A DNA stretch of 45,895 nucleotides from Faecousia sp. (GCA_029257335.1 JARIBV010000122.1:1-45895), one strand, 5' to 3'. Counted from the stretch's first letter, positions 8,047-17,355 are shown. The notes: generated from the sequence alone by a model not told the origin. Made by a program: numbers and translations.

Positions 8047-9375
8047 TTATGATTCTGATTTGACAGGAGTAAAGACCTTGTCGATGGCGTATTCCGCCAA
8101 TTCCCGAACCACTTCGTCCAGATCAATGGTGGTGAACTTGCCGCCGGCATACAGTATTTTACCGCGAACCATAGTTAAGGCTACATCAGAGCCGTGAGCA
8201 GAATAGACCAGACTGGAAAGAATATTGTGACTTGGCATCAGATGAGGCGCTGTGAAGTCCACCAGGATCAGGTCGGCGTCCATGCCGACCTTCAGCATAC
8301 CGCAGGAGTCCTGACGGCCCTGTGCTCTTGCGCCGCAAACGGTGGCCATCATAAGACTGGCCTGAGGCGGCATGACGGAAGGATCTCCGGTGCGCTGCTT
8401 TTCCAGAAGGCCGAGAAGCTTCATTTCCTCAAACAGATCGAGATTGTTGTTGCTGGCGGCGGAATCTGTGCCAAGAGCCACATTCATGCCCGATTTTACC
8501 AGCTCCATCACAGGTGCGGTGCCGGCAGCAAACTTCATGCCGGAGACGGGACAGCATACCGCAGAGGCCTTTCTCTTGGCCAGCAGGAGTCTGTCTTCTT
8601 CCTCCAAATGCGCACAGCCTGCGGCGGTGGCGGGAACGCCGAAAATCCCATGGCAGTCCAGAAGCGCGGATGAGGAAAGACCGGTGCGGTCCAGGCAGGA
8701 GGCCTCTTCTTCCTTGGTTTCTGCCAGATGGAGCTGGATTCCCAAACCCTGCTCCCGGGCATAGGCAGACAGAGGCTCCCATAGACGATAATTTCCGGTA
8801 TATTCTCCCTGAAGACCTGCATCAATGCGGATCCGGCCGTCGTCGTAGTTGTGCCATTTTTCCACCAGATCCCGGAAGCTCTTGCAGGCAGGGTCTGTTT
8901 CAAAGTCGAAATCCTGACTTTCGTCTGCGAAAAGAGACAGAGGTGGAGCAATGTTTGCCTTGAGCCCGGCATCTGCAACGGCCTGGGCGGTGACTTCACC
9001 AAAGGCGAAAAGGTCAGACACGGAAGTTACGCCAAAGCGGATGCACTCAGCCAATGCCAGGGTAATGCCGGCTTTGGCAGCACGGGTGTCCATGAGGTCG
9101 GTTCTGGGGAACACATAGTCCTGAAGCCACTGGCCGGGGCCGCAATCCTCTGCGGCACCACGAAGGAGGCTCAAAGCCAGATGGGTGTGGCAGTTGATCA
9201 GACCGGGCATCACCACCATTCCTGTGCCGTCGATAATTTTTTCGGGTGCCTCCTTGGGAGGTTCTTTGCTGATGTAGGAAATTTTTGTGCCGGTTACGCC
9301 GAGATAGGCAGAAAACAGCACATGCATCGCCTCATCCATGGTGACGATGCTCACATTGGAAAAGAGAATGTCCAT
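8047..9375 (-). CDS. mtaD: amidohydrolase, methylthioadenosine/SAH deaminase type
   Basis: Probable zinc hydrolase deaminating 5'-methylthioadenosine or S-adenosylhomocysteine, or a related aminopurine. The 442 residues show the amidohydrolase metal site: NCHTHLALSLLRG, a later histidine in QLHLAETKEE, GCAHLEEED, and the aspartate in GTDSAASNNNLDLFEEM. Length and motif spacing match the MtaD/ATZ-TRZ group. AAGGAG lies before the ATG. It sits 28 nt after hemZ in the - strand run. Substrate is not certain: guanine- or chlorohydrolase-like members share the same motifs. Confidence 0.75.
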   Translation of the reverse strand: MDILFSNVSIVTMDEAMHVLFSAYLGVTGTKISYISKEPPKEAPEKIIDGTGMVVMPGLINCHTHLALSLLRGAAEDCGPGQWLQDYVFPRTDLMDTRAAKAGITLALAECIRFGVTSVSDLFAFGEVTAQAVADAGLKANIAPPLSLFADESQDFDFETDPACKSFRDLVEKWHNYDDGRIRIDAGLQGEYTGNYRLWEPLSAYAREQGLGIQLHLAETKEEEASCLDRTGLSSSALLDCHGIFGVPATAAGCAHLEEEDRLLLAKRKASAVCCPVSGMKFAAGTAPVMELVKSGMNVALGTDSAASNNNLDLFEEMKLLGLLEKQRTGDPSVMPPQASLMMATVCGARAQGRQDSCGMLKVGMDADLILVDFTAPHLMPSHNILSSLVYSAHGSDVALTMVRGKILYAGGKFTTIDLDEVVRELAEYAIDKVFTPVKSES

Positions 9376-9403
9376 GAAATTGCTCCTTGCACAAATTGGA
9401 AAA

Positions 9404-10876
9404 TTACAGAGAGGGATCTGCGTCAGATTGCTCCATCCGGGAGAAAAGCTGCGCTTTTTCCTTCAGAAGAGCAGGGCCCCGTTCAATATACTGCTGGGGG
9501 AATTTGGGATTGGGGAATCGCTCCAGTCTGCCGTTGGGCAGATTGACCTTGCTCATGGCGCCGCCGCCCAGGGCCAGAATGGAGTGTACTTCTTCCATCA
9601 TGTAGATATTATACAGGCATTGAGTTCCGGGTTTGCACCAGCCTACATTCTCAAAACTGCCGGACATATACTTCTGGCGGTAGAGGTAGTAGGGGACATA
9701 GCCCAGGGAATGCAGATAGGCATTGGAAAACTCCACCATTCGGCCTACTTCACCGTCACTGGGAAGCCCTTCGGTGTGGCCGTAGAGGTCAGCTCCTTTT
9801 TTGATTGCCAGGGTGTGGACTGTGATGTTTTCCGGGTCCATGGCTGCAACGGCTTCCAAAGATGCTTTGAATCCTTCATAGCTGTCACCGGGCAGCCCTG
9901 CAATGAGGTCCATATTGATTTCCCGAAAGCCGGCCTGTCTTGCCATTTGGAAAGCGGCAGGGATTTGGGCGGCTGTATGGCGGCGGCCACAGCGGCGCAG
10001 AACCTGGTCATCCATGGTCTGCGGGTTAATGCTGACACGGCGGGCGCCGTTTTTATAGATGACATCCAGCTTTTCCTGATCCAGGGTATCGGGACGCCCG
10101 GCTTCTACGGTGTACTCTAAACAGCGGGACAGATCAAAGTGGGCATGGACCGCCTGCATGAGCCGGTCCAGCTGCTCGGCGGAGAGCGTGGTGGGCGTAC
10201 CGCCTCCGATATACAGTGTACGAATATGGCGGCCGGAACTTTCCAACATCTGTCCGACTCCTTCGATTTCCATAAGAAGGGTCTGCAGAAAAGGCTCCAA
10301 AAGCTTTCCTGCGCCCCCGATCGAGGCGCTGACGAAGCTGCAATAAGCGCATCGGGTGGGGCAGAAGGGAATTCCGATATACACGGAGATGTCCTTGCTG
10401 TCCAACAAGGAGGCAGCCTCTACCGTGGCCTGGGAGGCGGCAATGCACAGGTCCCGCCGGGTGGGACTGACAAAGTAGACATTCTTCATAAGGGCTTGGG
10501 CAGATCTCACGGTACCGCCCTCCAGAAGGTGCTTGGTTGTGATTTTTGTAGGGCGGACACCGGACAAAGCGCCCCAGGCAGGGGCTGCCGGCAGGTGAGG
10601 CAGGGCGGCAAAGTAGTAGCTCTGCTGAAGGATCCTGCGGCGCATCTGCACGGTTTCTTCCTGCGCTTTTAATCGGCGAACGGCACGGGTCTGCTTGCCG
10701 TGGAACCGAATGGTGGTAACGGCGGAAAGCCAGGTTTTGCCTCTGTGCAGGGTGGATACGGCGCCATCTTCAGAGAATGGAGCCTCTGCAGGCTCCATGG
10801 GTTCCAGGGGAAACAAGGCAAGCTGAAGCTGCTCCACGGCGTAGCGATCCTCATGACCGGAAAGAAGGAGCTTCAT
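9404..10876 (-). CDS. hemZ: HemZ-type radical SAM coproporphyrinogen dehydrogenase family protein
   Basis: Oxygen-independent coproporphyrinogen III oxidase-like radical SAM protein. The 490-residue product carries the 4Fe-4S motif C172-P-T-R-C176-A-Y-C179, followed by TLYIGGGTPTTLSAEQLDRL and a HemN-type TIM barrel (RVSINPQTMDDQVLRRCGRRHT). An N-terminal extension of about 160 residues with GALSGVRPTKI is characteristic of HemZ rather than HemN or HemW. Its ATG overlaps the MBL stop by 4 nt (ATGA), so the two are translationally coupled. No other haem genes are in the window, and the activity of HemZ in haem synthesis is known to be weak, so its true role may differ. Confidence 0.88.
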   Translation of the reverse strand: MKLLLSGHEDRYAVEQLQLALFPLEPMEPAEAPFSEDGAVSTLHRGKTWLSAVTTIRFHGKQTRAVRRLKAQEETVQMRRRILQQSYYFAALPHLPAAPAWGALSGVRPTKITTKHLLEGGTVRSAQALMKNVYFVSPTRRDLCIAASQATVEAASLLDSKDISVYIGIPFCPTRCAYCSFVSASIGGAGKLLEPFLQTLLMEIEGVGQMLESSGRHIRTLYIGGGTPTTLSAEQLDRLMQAVHAHFDLSRCLEYTVEAGRPDTLDQEKLDVIYKNGARRVSINPQTMDDQVLRRCGRRHTAAQIPAAFQMARQAGFREINMDLIAGLPGDSYEGFKASLEAVAAMDPENITVHTLAIKKGADLYGHTEGLPSDGEVGRMVEFSNAYLHSLGYVPYYLYRQKYMSGSFENVGWCKPGTQCLYNIYMMEEVHSILALGGGAMSKVNLPNGRLERFPNPKFPQQYIERGPALLKEKAQLFSRMEQSDADPSL

Positions 10877-11478
10877 TCTGCCATCGCCTCCAAAAGGTAG
10901 GGGTTCTGAGTTCGCTCCGCTTTCAGTGTGGTATGGGGGCCGTGCCCGGGATAGGCGGGGCCGTCATAGGGAAGATTTCCCAGAGACTTCAGGGATGCTG
11001 TCATGCTGGCAGGGTCTCCGCCGGGCAGGTCGGTTCTGCCGCAGGAGCGGGCAAAAAGAGTGTCGCCAACAAACAGCGCATCGTCTGTCAGGAAGCACAC
11101 GGAGCCGGGAGTGTGACCAGGGGTGTGCAGGACCTGAATGGTAAGTCCGGCCAGATTTAAAATGTCTCCGTCTTCCAGAAGCTCGGTGGGGGTCAAAGGT
11201 CCGGCGGTGAGCGCCTGAGGCAGGCTCAGATCAGCCCCATGGAGATATACGGGACACTGGGCCAGGGCCTGCAGCTCCTTGACACCGCCCACATGGTCAA
11301 AGTGACCGTGGGTCAGCAAAACAGCCTCCACGGTGAGCCCCAGTTCCTTTGCTTTTTCCAAGGCTTTTGCCCCGTCTCCACCGGGGTCGATGACGGCACA
11401 GCCGGTACTGTCCTCAGAACGGATCAGATAGCAGTTGGTGCCATAGATGCCCAGATTTAACATATCAATTTTCGTCAT
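10873..11478 (-). CDS. metallo-beta-lactamase-fold hydrolase (glyoxalase II-like)
   Basis: Binuclear zinc hydrolase of the YqgX/GloB-like group. The 201-residue protein has the motif H57-G-H59-F-D61-H62, then LHTPGHTPGS, FVGDTLF and PGHGPHTT, supplying the remaining ligands. It lacks the C-terminal helical domain of true glyoxalase II, which fits the short bacterial proteins of unclear substrate found beside hemZ in many Clostridia. The start has AAGGGAA upstream; the stop overlaps the hemZ start by 4 nt. Confidence 0.85.
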   Translation of the reverse strand: MTKIDMLNLGIYGTNCYLIRSEDSTGCAVIDPGGDGAKALEKAKELGLTVEAVLLTHGHFDHVGGVKELQALAQCPVYLHGADLSLPQALTAGPLTPTELLEDGDILNLAGLTIQVLHTPGHTPGSVCFLTDDALFVGDTLFARSCGRTDLPGGDPASMTASLKSLGNLPYDGPAYPGHGPHTTLKAERTQNPYLLEAMAE

Positions 11479-11506
11479 AATATTGTTCCCTTATATAGAA
11501 ATGTGA

Positions 11507-11974
11507 TTATTTCCGTCGTGGTTCTTCCATCAGCTGTTCGGTGTCCAGAAGGAGGGTGACAGGACCGTCATTGACGGAGGCTACCTTCATATCCGCACCG
11601 AATTCACCATGCTGCGGAGGAAAGCCCGCTTCCTGACACAGGGCAAGGAACCGCTCATACATGGCTCTGCCCAGATCGGGAGGGGCGGCTTCCGTAAAGC
11701 TGGGACGGCGGCCCTTGCGGCAGTTTCCGTAGAGGGTGAACTGACTGACCACCAGAATGCTGCCGCCTACCTGCTCCAATCCCAGATTCATTTTTCCATT
11801 CTCATCTTCAAAGACCCGAAGCCCCAGGATCTTGTCTACCAGGTACTTGCAATGGGCCTCGGTATCCTGGGGACCAACTCCCAGAAGAATGAGAAACCCT
11901 TTTTCAATTTGACCGCTGCACACTCCGTCAATGGTGACACTGGCGGAGGTCACACGGGTAACGACTGCTCTCAT
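11507..11974 (-). CDS. dtd: D-aminoacyl-tRNA deacylase
   Basis: Removes D-amino acids and glycine mischarged on tRNA. The 155-residue sequence has the DTD signature SQFTLYG and the C-terminal NDGPVTLLLD (the cross-subunit Gly-Pro motif), starting MRAVVTRVTSASVTIDG. AGGAGGT precedes the ATG. It lies directly downstream of rel, the common rel-dtd pairing of Firmicutes. Confidence 0.95.
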   Translation of the reverse strand: MRAVVTRVTSASVTIDGVCSGQIEKGFLILLGVGPQDTEAHCKYLVDKILGLRVFEDENGKMNLGLEQVGGSILVVSQFTLYGNCRKGRRPSFTEAAPPDLGRAMYERFLALCQEAGFPPQHGEFGADMKVASVNDGPVTLLLDTEQLMEEPRRK

Positions 11975-12019
11975 AGGGGACCAACCTCCTGATAATGATA
12001 AAGTGTGATACAGGCCTCG

Positions 12020-14224
12020 TCAAGTCTGCCCTCTTCTTGCGCCCACCACATCCTTGATGTTGAGGAGCTTGCTGATGATGGTGTTGAGCTGCTGCACATC
12101 CTTGACTTCAAAGGACACGGTGAAGGTACTGTGTCCTCCGGGCAGGTCCCGGCCGGAAAGCTCCTTCACCCGAACCCGGGCAGAGGTCATGACCGTGGCC
12201 ACATCCAAAAGCAGACCGCCTCTTGTGTTGCAGTCCAGCTCCACCGTGGTGGTAAAGGGCTGCCCATCGTCCTGTGCCCAGTGGACGGACACCCAACGGT
12301 CGGCCTGACTGGGATTGCGATGAATATAATTGGGGCAGTCGGCTCTGTGAACCGACACGCCATAGCCCTTGGTAATATAGCCAATGATGGGGTCCCCTGG
12401 CACAGGGGTGCAGCACTTGGCAAACTTGATCATGCAAGATTCGATATCATCCACAATGACACCGTTGACACTGTGGCGGTTTTTGCCGGGGTCTGCGGCA
12501 TCGGAGGCGGGCTTCAGATGGGCGATGGGTTCCTTGCCGCAGGCGGTGGGATTCTCGATGCCCTTTGTGTACTTCAGAAGCTCGTCGCGGATTCTGCCCA
12601 CGGCCTTCACGGCGGTCAGACCGCCATAGCCGATGGCGGCGTACATATCGTCCAGACAGTCGAAGCTCAGCTTTTTCAGCAGGGTGGGCAAAAGCTCATC
12701 AATGGTGAGAAGCGTAGGACTGAACCCGGAACGGCGCAGCTCTCCTTCAAAACTGGCTTTGCCGTGGACGATGTTCTCTTCCCGCTTTTCTCGTTTGAAC
12801 CACTGCTTGATTTTAGATCGGGCCTGATTGCTCTTGCAAATGGCCAGCCAGTCGCGGCTGGGACCCTTGGCATTTTTGGCGGTGATGATCTCCACAATAT
12901 CACCATTGTGGAGAACGGCATCAAAGTTGGCAATGCGGTTGTTGATTTTGGCGCCTACCATGGCATTGCCTACACCGGAGTGAATGGCATAGGCAAAATC
13001 GATGGGGGTGGACTCGGCAGGCAGATTAATGACATTTCCCTTTGGCGTAAAGACAAAGACCTCGTCATTGAACATGTCAATCTTGAGGTTGTGGACATAA
13101 TCCTCTGCATCGGTGTCCTGCTGGCTTTCCAGCAGGCGGCGAACCCACTCGAAACTCTTTTCCTCGCCGCTGCCAACGCCCCGCTGCTTATATTTCCAGT
13201 GGGCAGCAATGCCGTATTCTGCGGTGTGGTGCATGTCCCAGGTACGGATCTGCACTTCAAAGGGAATGCCCTGGGTGCCGATGACGGTGGTGTGCAGGCT
13301 CTGGTACATATTGGGCTTGGGGGTAGAAATATAGTCTTTGAATCGGCCCGGGACCAGATTAAACAGGTCGTGGACATGGCCCAGAACATTGTAGCAGTCG
13401 GGAATGGTATCCACAATGACCCGGAATGCGTACAGGTCATACAGCTCGTCCATACTCTTGTGCTGGTCATTCATTTTCCGGTATATAGAGTAGACATGCT
13501 TGATCCGTCCATAGATGGTGCCATGAATGCCCACAGAGGAGAGCCGGGTGGTGATCTGGGTCTGAATGGATTTCATAAAGTGATTGGATTCTTCCTCATG
13601 TGCCTTGAGGTAGTCCATGATTTTGGCATAGCCGTCGGGGTCCAGATACTGCAAGCTGGTATCTTCCAGTTCCCATTTGATCTTCTGGATGCCAAGACGG
13701 TGGGCCAGCGGTGCATAGATGTCCATGGTTTCCATGGACTTGGAAATTTGCTTTTTGGGGGTCTGAAACTGCATGGTCCGGGTGTTGTGGAGCCGGTCGG
13801 CAATTTTAATCAGAACCACACGGATGTCCTTGCTCATGGCCATGAACATCTTGCGCAGATTTTCCATCTGCTGCTCTTCCAGAGTGGAGTATTCCACGCG
13901 AGTCAGCTTTGTGACGCCTTCTACCAGCTCGGCCACCGTGGGGCTGAACAGCTTTGCAATTTCGTCATGGGAAGAAGAGGTGTCCTCGATGCAGTCGTGA
14001 AGCAATGCGCCAAGAATGGCGTCGGTGTCCAGACCCATCTCGGCTACGATTTCAGCCACGGCCAAAGGATGAATAATATAGGGGGAGCCGTCCTTGCGCA
14101 ACTGTCCCTCATGCTGGGCCTGCGCATAGCGCACGGCACGGTCAATGAGAGGCATATCCGCTCCCGGCATGTATTTTAAAATGGCGCGGCGCATGGATTC
14201 ATAATGATCCGCAAAAGTTTCCAT
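12020..14224 (-). CDS. rel: bifunctional (p)ppGpp synthetase/hydrolase Rel
   Basis: Makes and degrades the alarmone (p)ppGpp for the stringent response. The 734 residues contain an N-terminal HD hydrolase with L-L-H76-D77-C-I-E80-D81, a synthetase domain (GRFKDYISTPK, YQSLHTTVIG, EVQIRT), a TGS domain (FTPKGNVINLPAESTPIDFAY) and a C-terminal ACT domain (VELDCNTRGGLLLDVATVM). The intact HDxxED together with RFKD, the form found in bifunctional enzymes, argues that both activities are present. Start ATG 14224 with AAAGGAAGG upstream; recJ ends 4 nt before. recJ-rel-dtd is a conserved Firmicutes order. Confidence 0.95.
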   Translation of the reverse strand: METFADHYESMRRAILKYMPGADMPLIDRAVRYAQAQHEGQLRKDGSPYIIHPLAVAEIVAEMGLDTDAILGALLHDCIEDTSSSHDEIAKLFSPTVAELVEGVTKLTRVEYSTLEEQQMENLRKMFMAMSKDIRVVLIKIADRLHNTRTMQFQTPKKQISKSMETMDIYAPLAHRLGIQKIKWELEDTSLQYLDPDGYAKIMDYLKAHEEESNHFMKSIQTQITTRLSSVGIHGTIYGRIKHVYSIYRKMNDQHKSMDELYDLYAFRVIVDTIPDCYNVLGHVHDLFNLVPGRFKDYISTPKPNMYQSLHTTVIGTQGIPFEVQIRTWDMHHTAEYGIAAHWKYKQRGVGSGEEKSFEWVRRLLESQQDTDAEDYVHNLKIDMFNDEVFVFTPKGNVINLPAESTPIDFAYAIHSGVGNAMVGAKINNRIANFDAVLHNGDIVEIITAKNAKGPSRDWLAICKSNQARSKIKQWFKREKREENIVHGKASFEGELRRSGFSPTLLTIDELLPTLLKKLSFDCLDDMYAAIGYGGLTAVKAVGRIRDELLKYTKGIENPTACGKEPIAHLKPASDAADPGKNRHSVNGVIVDDIESCMIKFAKCCTPVPGDPIIGYITKGYGVSVHRADCPNYIHRNPSQADRWVSVHWAQDDGQPFTTTVELDCNTRGGLLLDVATVMTSARVRVKELSGRDLPGGHSTFTVSFEVKDVQQLNTIISKLLNIKDVVGARRGQT

Positions 14225-14228
14225 AGAA

Positions 14229-16274
14229 TCAGCCTTCCTTTAATCGCTCCAACAGCTGCATGGTATGACACTGAGTCAGGTCGGCCTTGCCATGGGTGGC
14301 GATTAGGGTAATCGACAGAAATTTGTGCTGTCGTTCTTTTTGAAGTAAACCGGCCTCCTGGAAAATATCCAGACAGGTCAGAAGTTGTGATAAGTGAAGG
14401 GGTCTGCCTGTATGCCGGACAATTTTTCGGCACAGACAAACAGGATCTCCTGTGCAGGTAGGCCCGATATGGCTCAAGTATCGCCAAACATCTGCCAAAG
14501 TCTGCCTGCTGGGCTGCATGGCAGCGGCGGCGGCAGGGGAGAGGATCTCCTGCCTGAGCAAAGTGTAATCCGTAGGATCTGCGCTGCAGGGACAGGGGCA
14601 GCTGGGCCGCACATCCAGCAGATTGACCTGCACCGAACGGGTGCCACGGAACTCGTTGATCTGCAAAGTACAGGCCAGATCAACAATTTCTCCTTCGCAG
14701 ATTGCCAGTGACTGGGCAGTAGCGGAGAAGCAAATAGCGTTGATTACATGGTGGCCCTGTCGCAGCCGCAGCCGCAGATGCCGCCCGTTCCCCACGGGGG
14801 TCAGACGCTCAATCAACAGATGCTCCAGCAGAAATACAGGCTTGGGGCATCCTGCTCCGCATGGTTCCAGCCGGGCCAGAGATTCTACATTGCTGATGGT
14901 GAGAAGCTCCGGGGAGATGGCGCAGTCGATTTCCAGGACGGCTCTCGGGCCGACAACGCCGAAGAACTGCTCTGCCAGTTTGCACACTTCCTGACGGAAT
15001 GTGTCGATCTGATCTCTGGAAATGGTAAATCCTGCGGCAAGCTCGTGTCCTCCGTAGCTCTCCAGAAGAGGGGACAAGGTTGTAAGGGAGGCAAAAAGAT
15101 TGAATCCTCCGTAGGAGCGGGAACTGGCCTTGCCCTTTTCCCCGTCCAGGCAGATGAGGAAGGTGGGGCAGCAGTATTCCTCGGCCATCCGGGAGGCTAC
15201 AATGCCCACGACGCCCTGGTGCCAGCTGGCATTGGCCAGAACAATGGCCTCCGGGGTTTTTCCCTGGGGAAGCATGGACACGGCCTGTTGATAAATTTCT
15301 GTTTCAACGGCCTGGCGCTGGCGATTCAGCTGGCAGAGCTTTTGGGCAGATTCCGCTCCGCACTGGGGGTCCCGAGTGAGGAACAGGTCCACAGCCAGAT
15401 CGATACACCCCATCCGGCCGGCAGCATTGATTCTGGGAGCCAGTACAAACCCGATGGAGCCTGCATTCAATGTGGCAGGGTCGCAGCCGGCTTCCTCCAT
15501 CAGGCTGAGAAGCCCCGGCCGTTGGGTATGCCGAAGGGATTCCAGGCCTCTGTACACAAAGACCCGGTTTTCGCCCTGCAAGGGCATGACATCCGCCACG
15601 GTGCCCAGACAGACCATGTCGGCGTAGCGCTGTAAAATCGTTTCCTGATTGCCCTCCAGAGCGGAAGCCAGCTTAAAGGCCACACCTACACCGGATAAGT
15701 TTTTATGGGGGTAGCCTCCGTCTTTTCGGTGGGGATTGACCACGGCCGTGACCTCAGGCAGCTGGTCTTTGCACTCGTGGTGGTCGGTAATTACCAGATC
15801 GATCCCCAGTTCCCGGCATAGCCTGGCTTCACTGACGGCGGTGATGCCGCAATCAACCGTAATAATGAGCTTCACACCCTGCTGTGCCAGATGGCGGATG
15901 GCAATGGCATTGAGGCCATATCCCTCCTCCAGACGGCCGGGGATGTAGGACAGACAGTCGGCACCCAGACTGCGCAGGTAGTCGGTCAAAAGACAGGTGG
16001 AGGTCACGCCGTCTACATCATAGTCTCCGAAGACCGCAATCCGTTGGCCAGCCTCCAGATAATGCCGGACACAGGCCACGGCCTTATCCATATCCTTGAG
16101 CAGAAACGGATCCGGCAGGGGAACCTCTGTGGATAAATACGCATTGGCTTTTTGGGGCGTGTTGAACCCCCGGGCGGCCAGTACAAGAGCAGTAAGGGGG
16201 GCGTACCCCCCGGCCATCAGCCCGTTGACTGCTTCGGCAGCGGGCTGAGCTACATTCCAGATTCCATACTTCAT
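14229..16274 (-). CDS. recJ: single-strand-specific 5'-3' exonuclease RecJ
   Basis: DHH-family Mn-dependent nuclease for recombination and mismatch repair. The 681 residues include motif FGDYDVDG (82-89), IITVDCGI, TDHHE, NPHRKDGGYP and SGVGVAFKLA, then the DHHA1/OB part (GGHELAAGFT) and a C-terminal tail of about 100 residues. I chose ATG 16274 (MKYGIWNV); an in-frame ATG four codons upstream (16286) is possible because neither has a strong SD. It is first in the - strand nine-gene run. Its promoter on the - strand reads TTGTAC at 16334-16339, a 17-nt spacer, and TATAAT at 16311-16316. Confidence 0.93.
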   Translation of the reverse strand: MKYGIWNVAQPAAEAVNGLMAGGYAPLTALVLAARGFNTPQKANAYLSTEVPLPDPFLLKDMDKAVACVRHYLEAGQRIAVFGDYDVDGVTSTCLLTDYLRSLGADCLSYIPGRLEEGYGLNAIAIRHLAQQGVKLIITVDCGITAVSEARLCRELGIDLVITDHHECKDQLPEVTAVVNPHRKDGGYPHKNLSGVGVAFKLASALEGNQETILQRYADMVCLGTVADVMPLQGENRVFVYRGLESLRHTQRPGLLSLMEEAGCDPATLNAGSIGFVLAPRINAAGRMGCIDLAVDLFLTRDPQCGAESAQKLCQLNRQRQAVETEIYQQAVSMLPQGKTPEAIVLANASWHQGVVGIVASRMAEEYCCPTFLICLDGEKGKASSRSYGGFNLFASLTTLSPLLESYGGHELAAGFTISRDQIDTFRQEVCKLAEQFFGVVGPRAVLEIDCAISPELLTISNVESLARLEPCGAGCPKPVFLLEHLLIERLTPVGNGRHLRLRLRQGHHVINAICFSATAQSLAICEGEIVDLACTLQINEFRGTRSVQVNLLDVRPSCPCPCSADPTDYTLLRQEILSPAAAAAMQPSRQTLADVWRYLSHIGPTCTGDPVCLCRKIVRHTGRPLHLSQLLTCLDIFQEAGLLQKERQHKFLSITLIATHGKADLTQCHTMQLLERLKEG

Positions 16275-16310
16275 CCCAATACACATCCATTATTTTTTTC
16301 ATTTCCTCTC

Positions 16311-16339
16311 ATTATAGCAAATCTTTGTACTCAGTACAA
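16311..16339 (-). promoter_or_regulatory. promoter of the recJ run, with palindrome on the -35
   Basis: On the - strand: -35 TTGTAC (16334-16339), 17-nt spacer, -10 TATAAT (16311-16316). A perfect dyad TTGTAC-TGA-GTACAA (16325-16339) covers the -35 and the start of the spacer, a position suited to repression. I do not recognise the cognate regulator. The nearest other gene is the divergent acyltransferase, whose start is 99 nt away. Confidence 0.65.
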
Positions 16340-16399
16340 TAGAGAATTCTAATTTCCTGCGAAAACCAAGGACTTAAAACTACAAACTTGCAAAAACTG

Positions 16400-16408
16400 T
16401 GCTATAAT
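16400..16408 (+). promoter_or_regulatory. extended -10 promoter for the acyltransferase-like gene
   Basis: TGCTATAAT at 16400-16408 is an extended -10 element, 29 nt before the GTG start at 16438. No good -35 is seen 17 nt upstream, which is usual for extended -10 promoters. The rest of the 163-nt divergent gap (16275-16437) is AT-rich and holds the recJ promoter. Confidence 0.5.
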
Positions 16409-16437
16409 GGAGAAAACATTGCAAGGAGGACGATGCT

Positions 16438-17304
16438 GTGAGGCTGGCGTTTTTGGAAGAATTTCTGGAAAAAACAGGATTTCCCACAGAGGCAAAACAG
16501 GCCGTGACGGAAGCATACAACCAGGTGGACCTGACCCGGATAACAGAACATTATCTGAAAACATTTTCTTACGGGCAGACGGAGGATGGACTGACGCTTC
16601 TGGCGGCAGAAACCGGGATTTCCCGGTACACGCTGTGGATGCTGCTCCTCATATCTGCGGCGGAACATACCTGGGACAAGGAGATCCTGGAGCGGGACAT
16701 ATTTTGGCAGACCTTTGCAGATCTGCGCTACAAGGCGCTGGAGTGTTACCGCATGTATGGGGTCTGGGGAACCTTTGTGGGATTTTGGTATCCCATTTTC
16801 TTCCAGGGCAAGCTGCGAAAGCTGGGACGGCTGGAATATGAGGACGGAGTCTATCCGGGACAAACTCCGGTGCATGTGGGAGACCATACCATTTATCCGG
16901 GGGATCCGGTAAAAATGCTACACATCCCTTCTTCCGGGGAAGGGTTTGGCCGGCAGGAGCGTCTGGCGTCCTATGCCCGGGCAGAACAGCGGTTCGGGTC
17001 CCCTCTGGTTTGTTTCTGTGACTCCTGGCTTCTGTACCCGCCCTATGGAGAAATCCTGGGGGAGAGGTCCAATATTTGGGACTTTCAACGAGACTTCCGG
17101 CTACTGGAGGCAAAACCTTGTGAGACGTTCCACGATGGATGGCGCGTCTATGGAAACGATTGGCAGAAGAATATAAAAGATCTTCCGGAGCAAACCACCT
17201 TACAGCGAAAGCTCAAGGAGTATTTTTGCTCAGGCGGAACTCCCGGCACAGGACTGGGCGTATTGATATTTGAAAACGGACGACTGCTCACAAGGCAATC
17301 ATAA
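16438..17304 (+). CDS. two-domain acyltransferase-like protein (NAT_N / GNAT-like C-terminal)
   Basis: The 288-residue protein resembles clostridial 'acyltransferase domain-containing' proteins: an all-helical N-terminal half (about 1-120) and a C-terminal GNAT-like half with HIPSSGEGFGRQERLASYARA, followed by LVCFCDSWLLYPPY and RSNIWDFQRDFRL. The family reaction is not established to my knowledge; acyl transfer is inferred from the fold name only. The start is GTG with AAGGAGGA 7 nt upstream. It stands alone with its own extended -10 promoter and ends at a bidirectional terminator shared with the convergent SDR gene. Confidence 0.6.
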   Translation: MRLAFLEEFLEKTGFPTEAKQAVTEAYNQVDLTRITEHYLKTFSYGQTEDGLTLLAAETGISRYTLWMLLLISAAEHTWDKEILERDIFWQTFADLRYKALECYRMYGVWGTFVGFWYPIFFQGKLRKLGRLEYEDGVYPGQTPVHVGDHTIYPGDPVKMLHIPSSGEGFGRQERLASYARAEQRFGSPLVCFCDSWLLYPPYGEILGERSNIWDFQRDFRLLEAKPCETFHDGWRVYGNDWQKNIKDLPEQTTLQRKLKEYFCSGGTPGTGLGVLIFENGRLLTRQS

Positions 17305-17310
17305 AAAAGA

Positions 17311-17344
17311 CTGCTGCAAATCCACATTTGCAGCAGCTTTTTTT
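17311..17344. terminator. bidirectional terminator
   Basis: Perfect 11-bp stem CTGCTGCAAAT / ATTTGCAGCAG with loop CCAC, followed by CTTTTTTTA on the + strand and preceded by AAAAAAGA (T-run on the - strand). It lies between the convergent stops of the acyltransferase and SDR genes and should serve both. Confidence 0.9.
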
Positions 17345-17355
17345 ATGAAAACAGC

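Noticed and set aside
12005..14179. A 724-codon + strand frame opposite rel
   Set aside because: rel on the - strand has every expected domain; the other frame shows none and lacks an SD.
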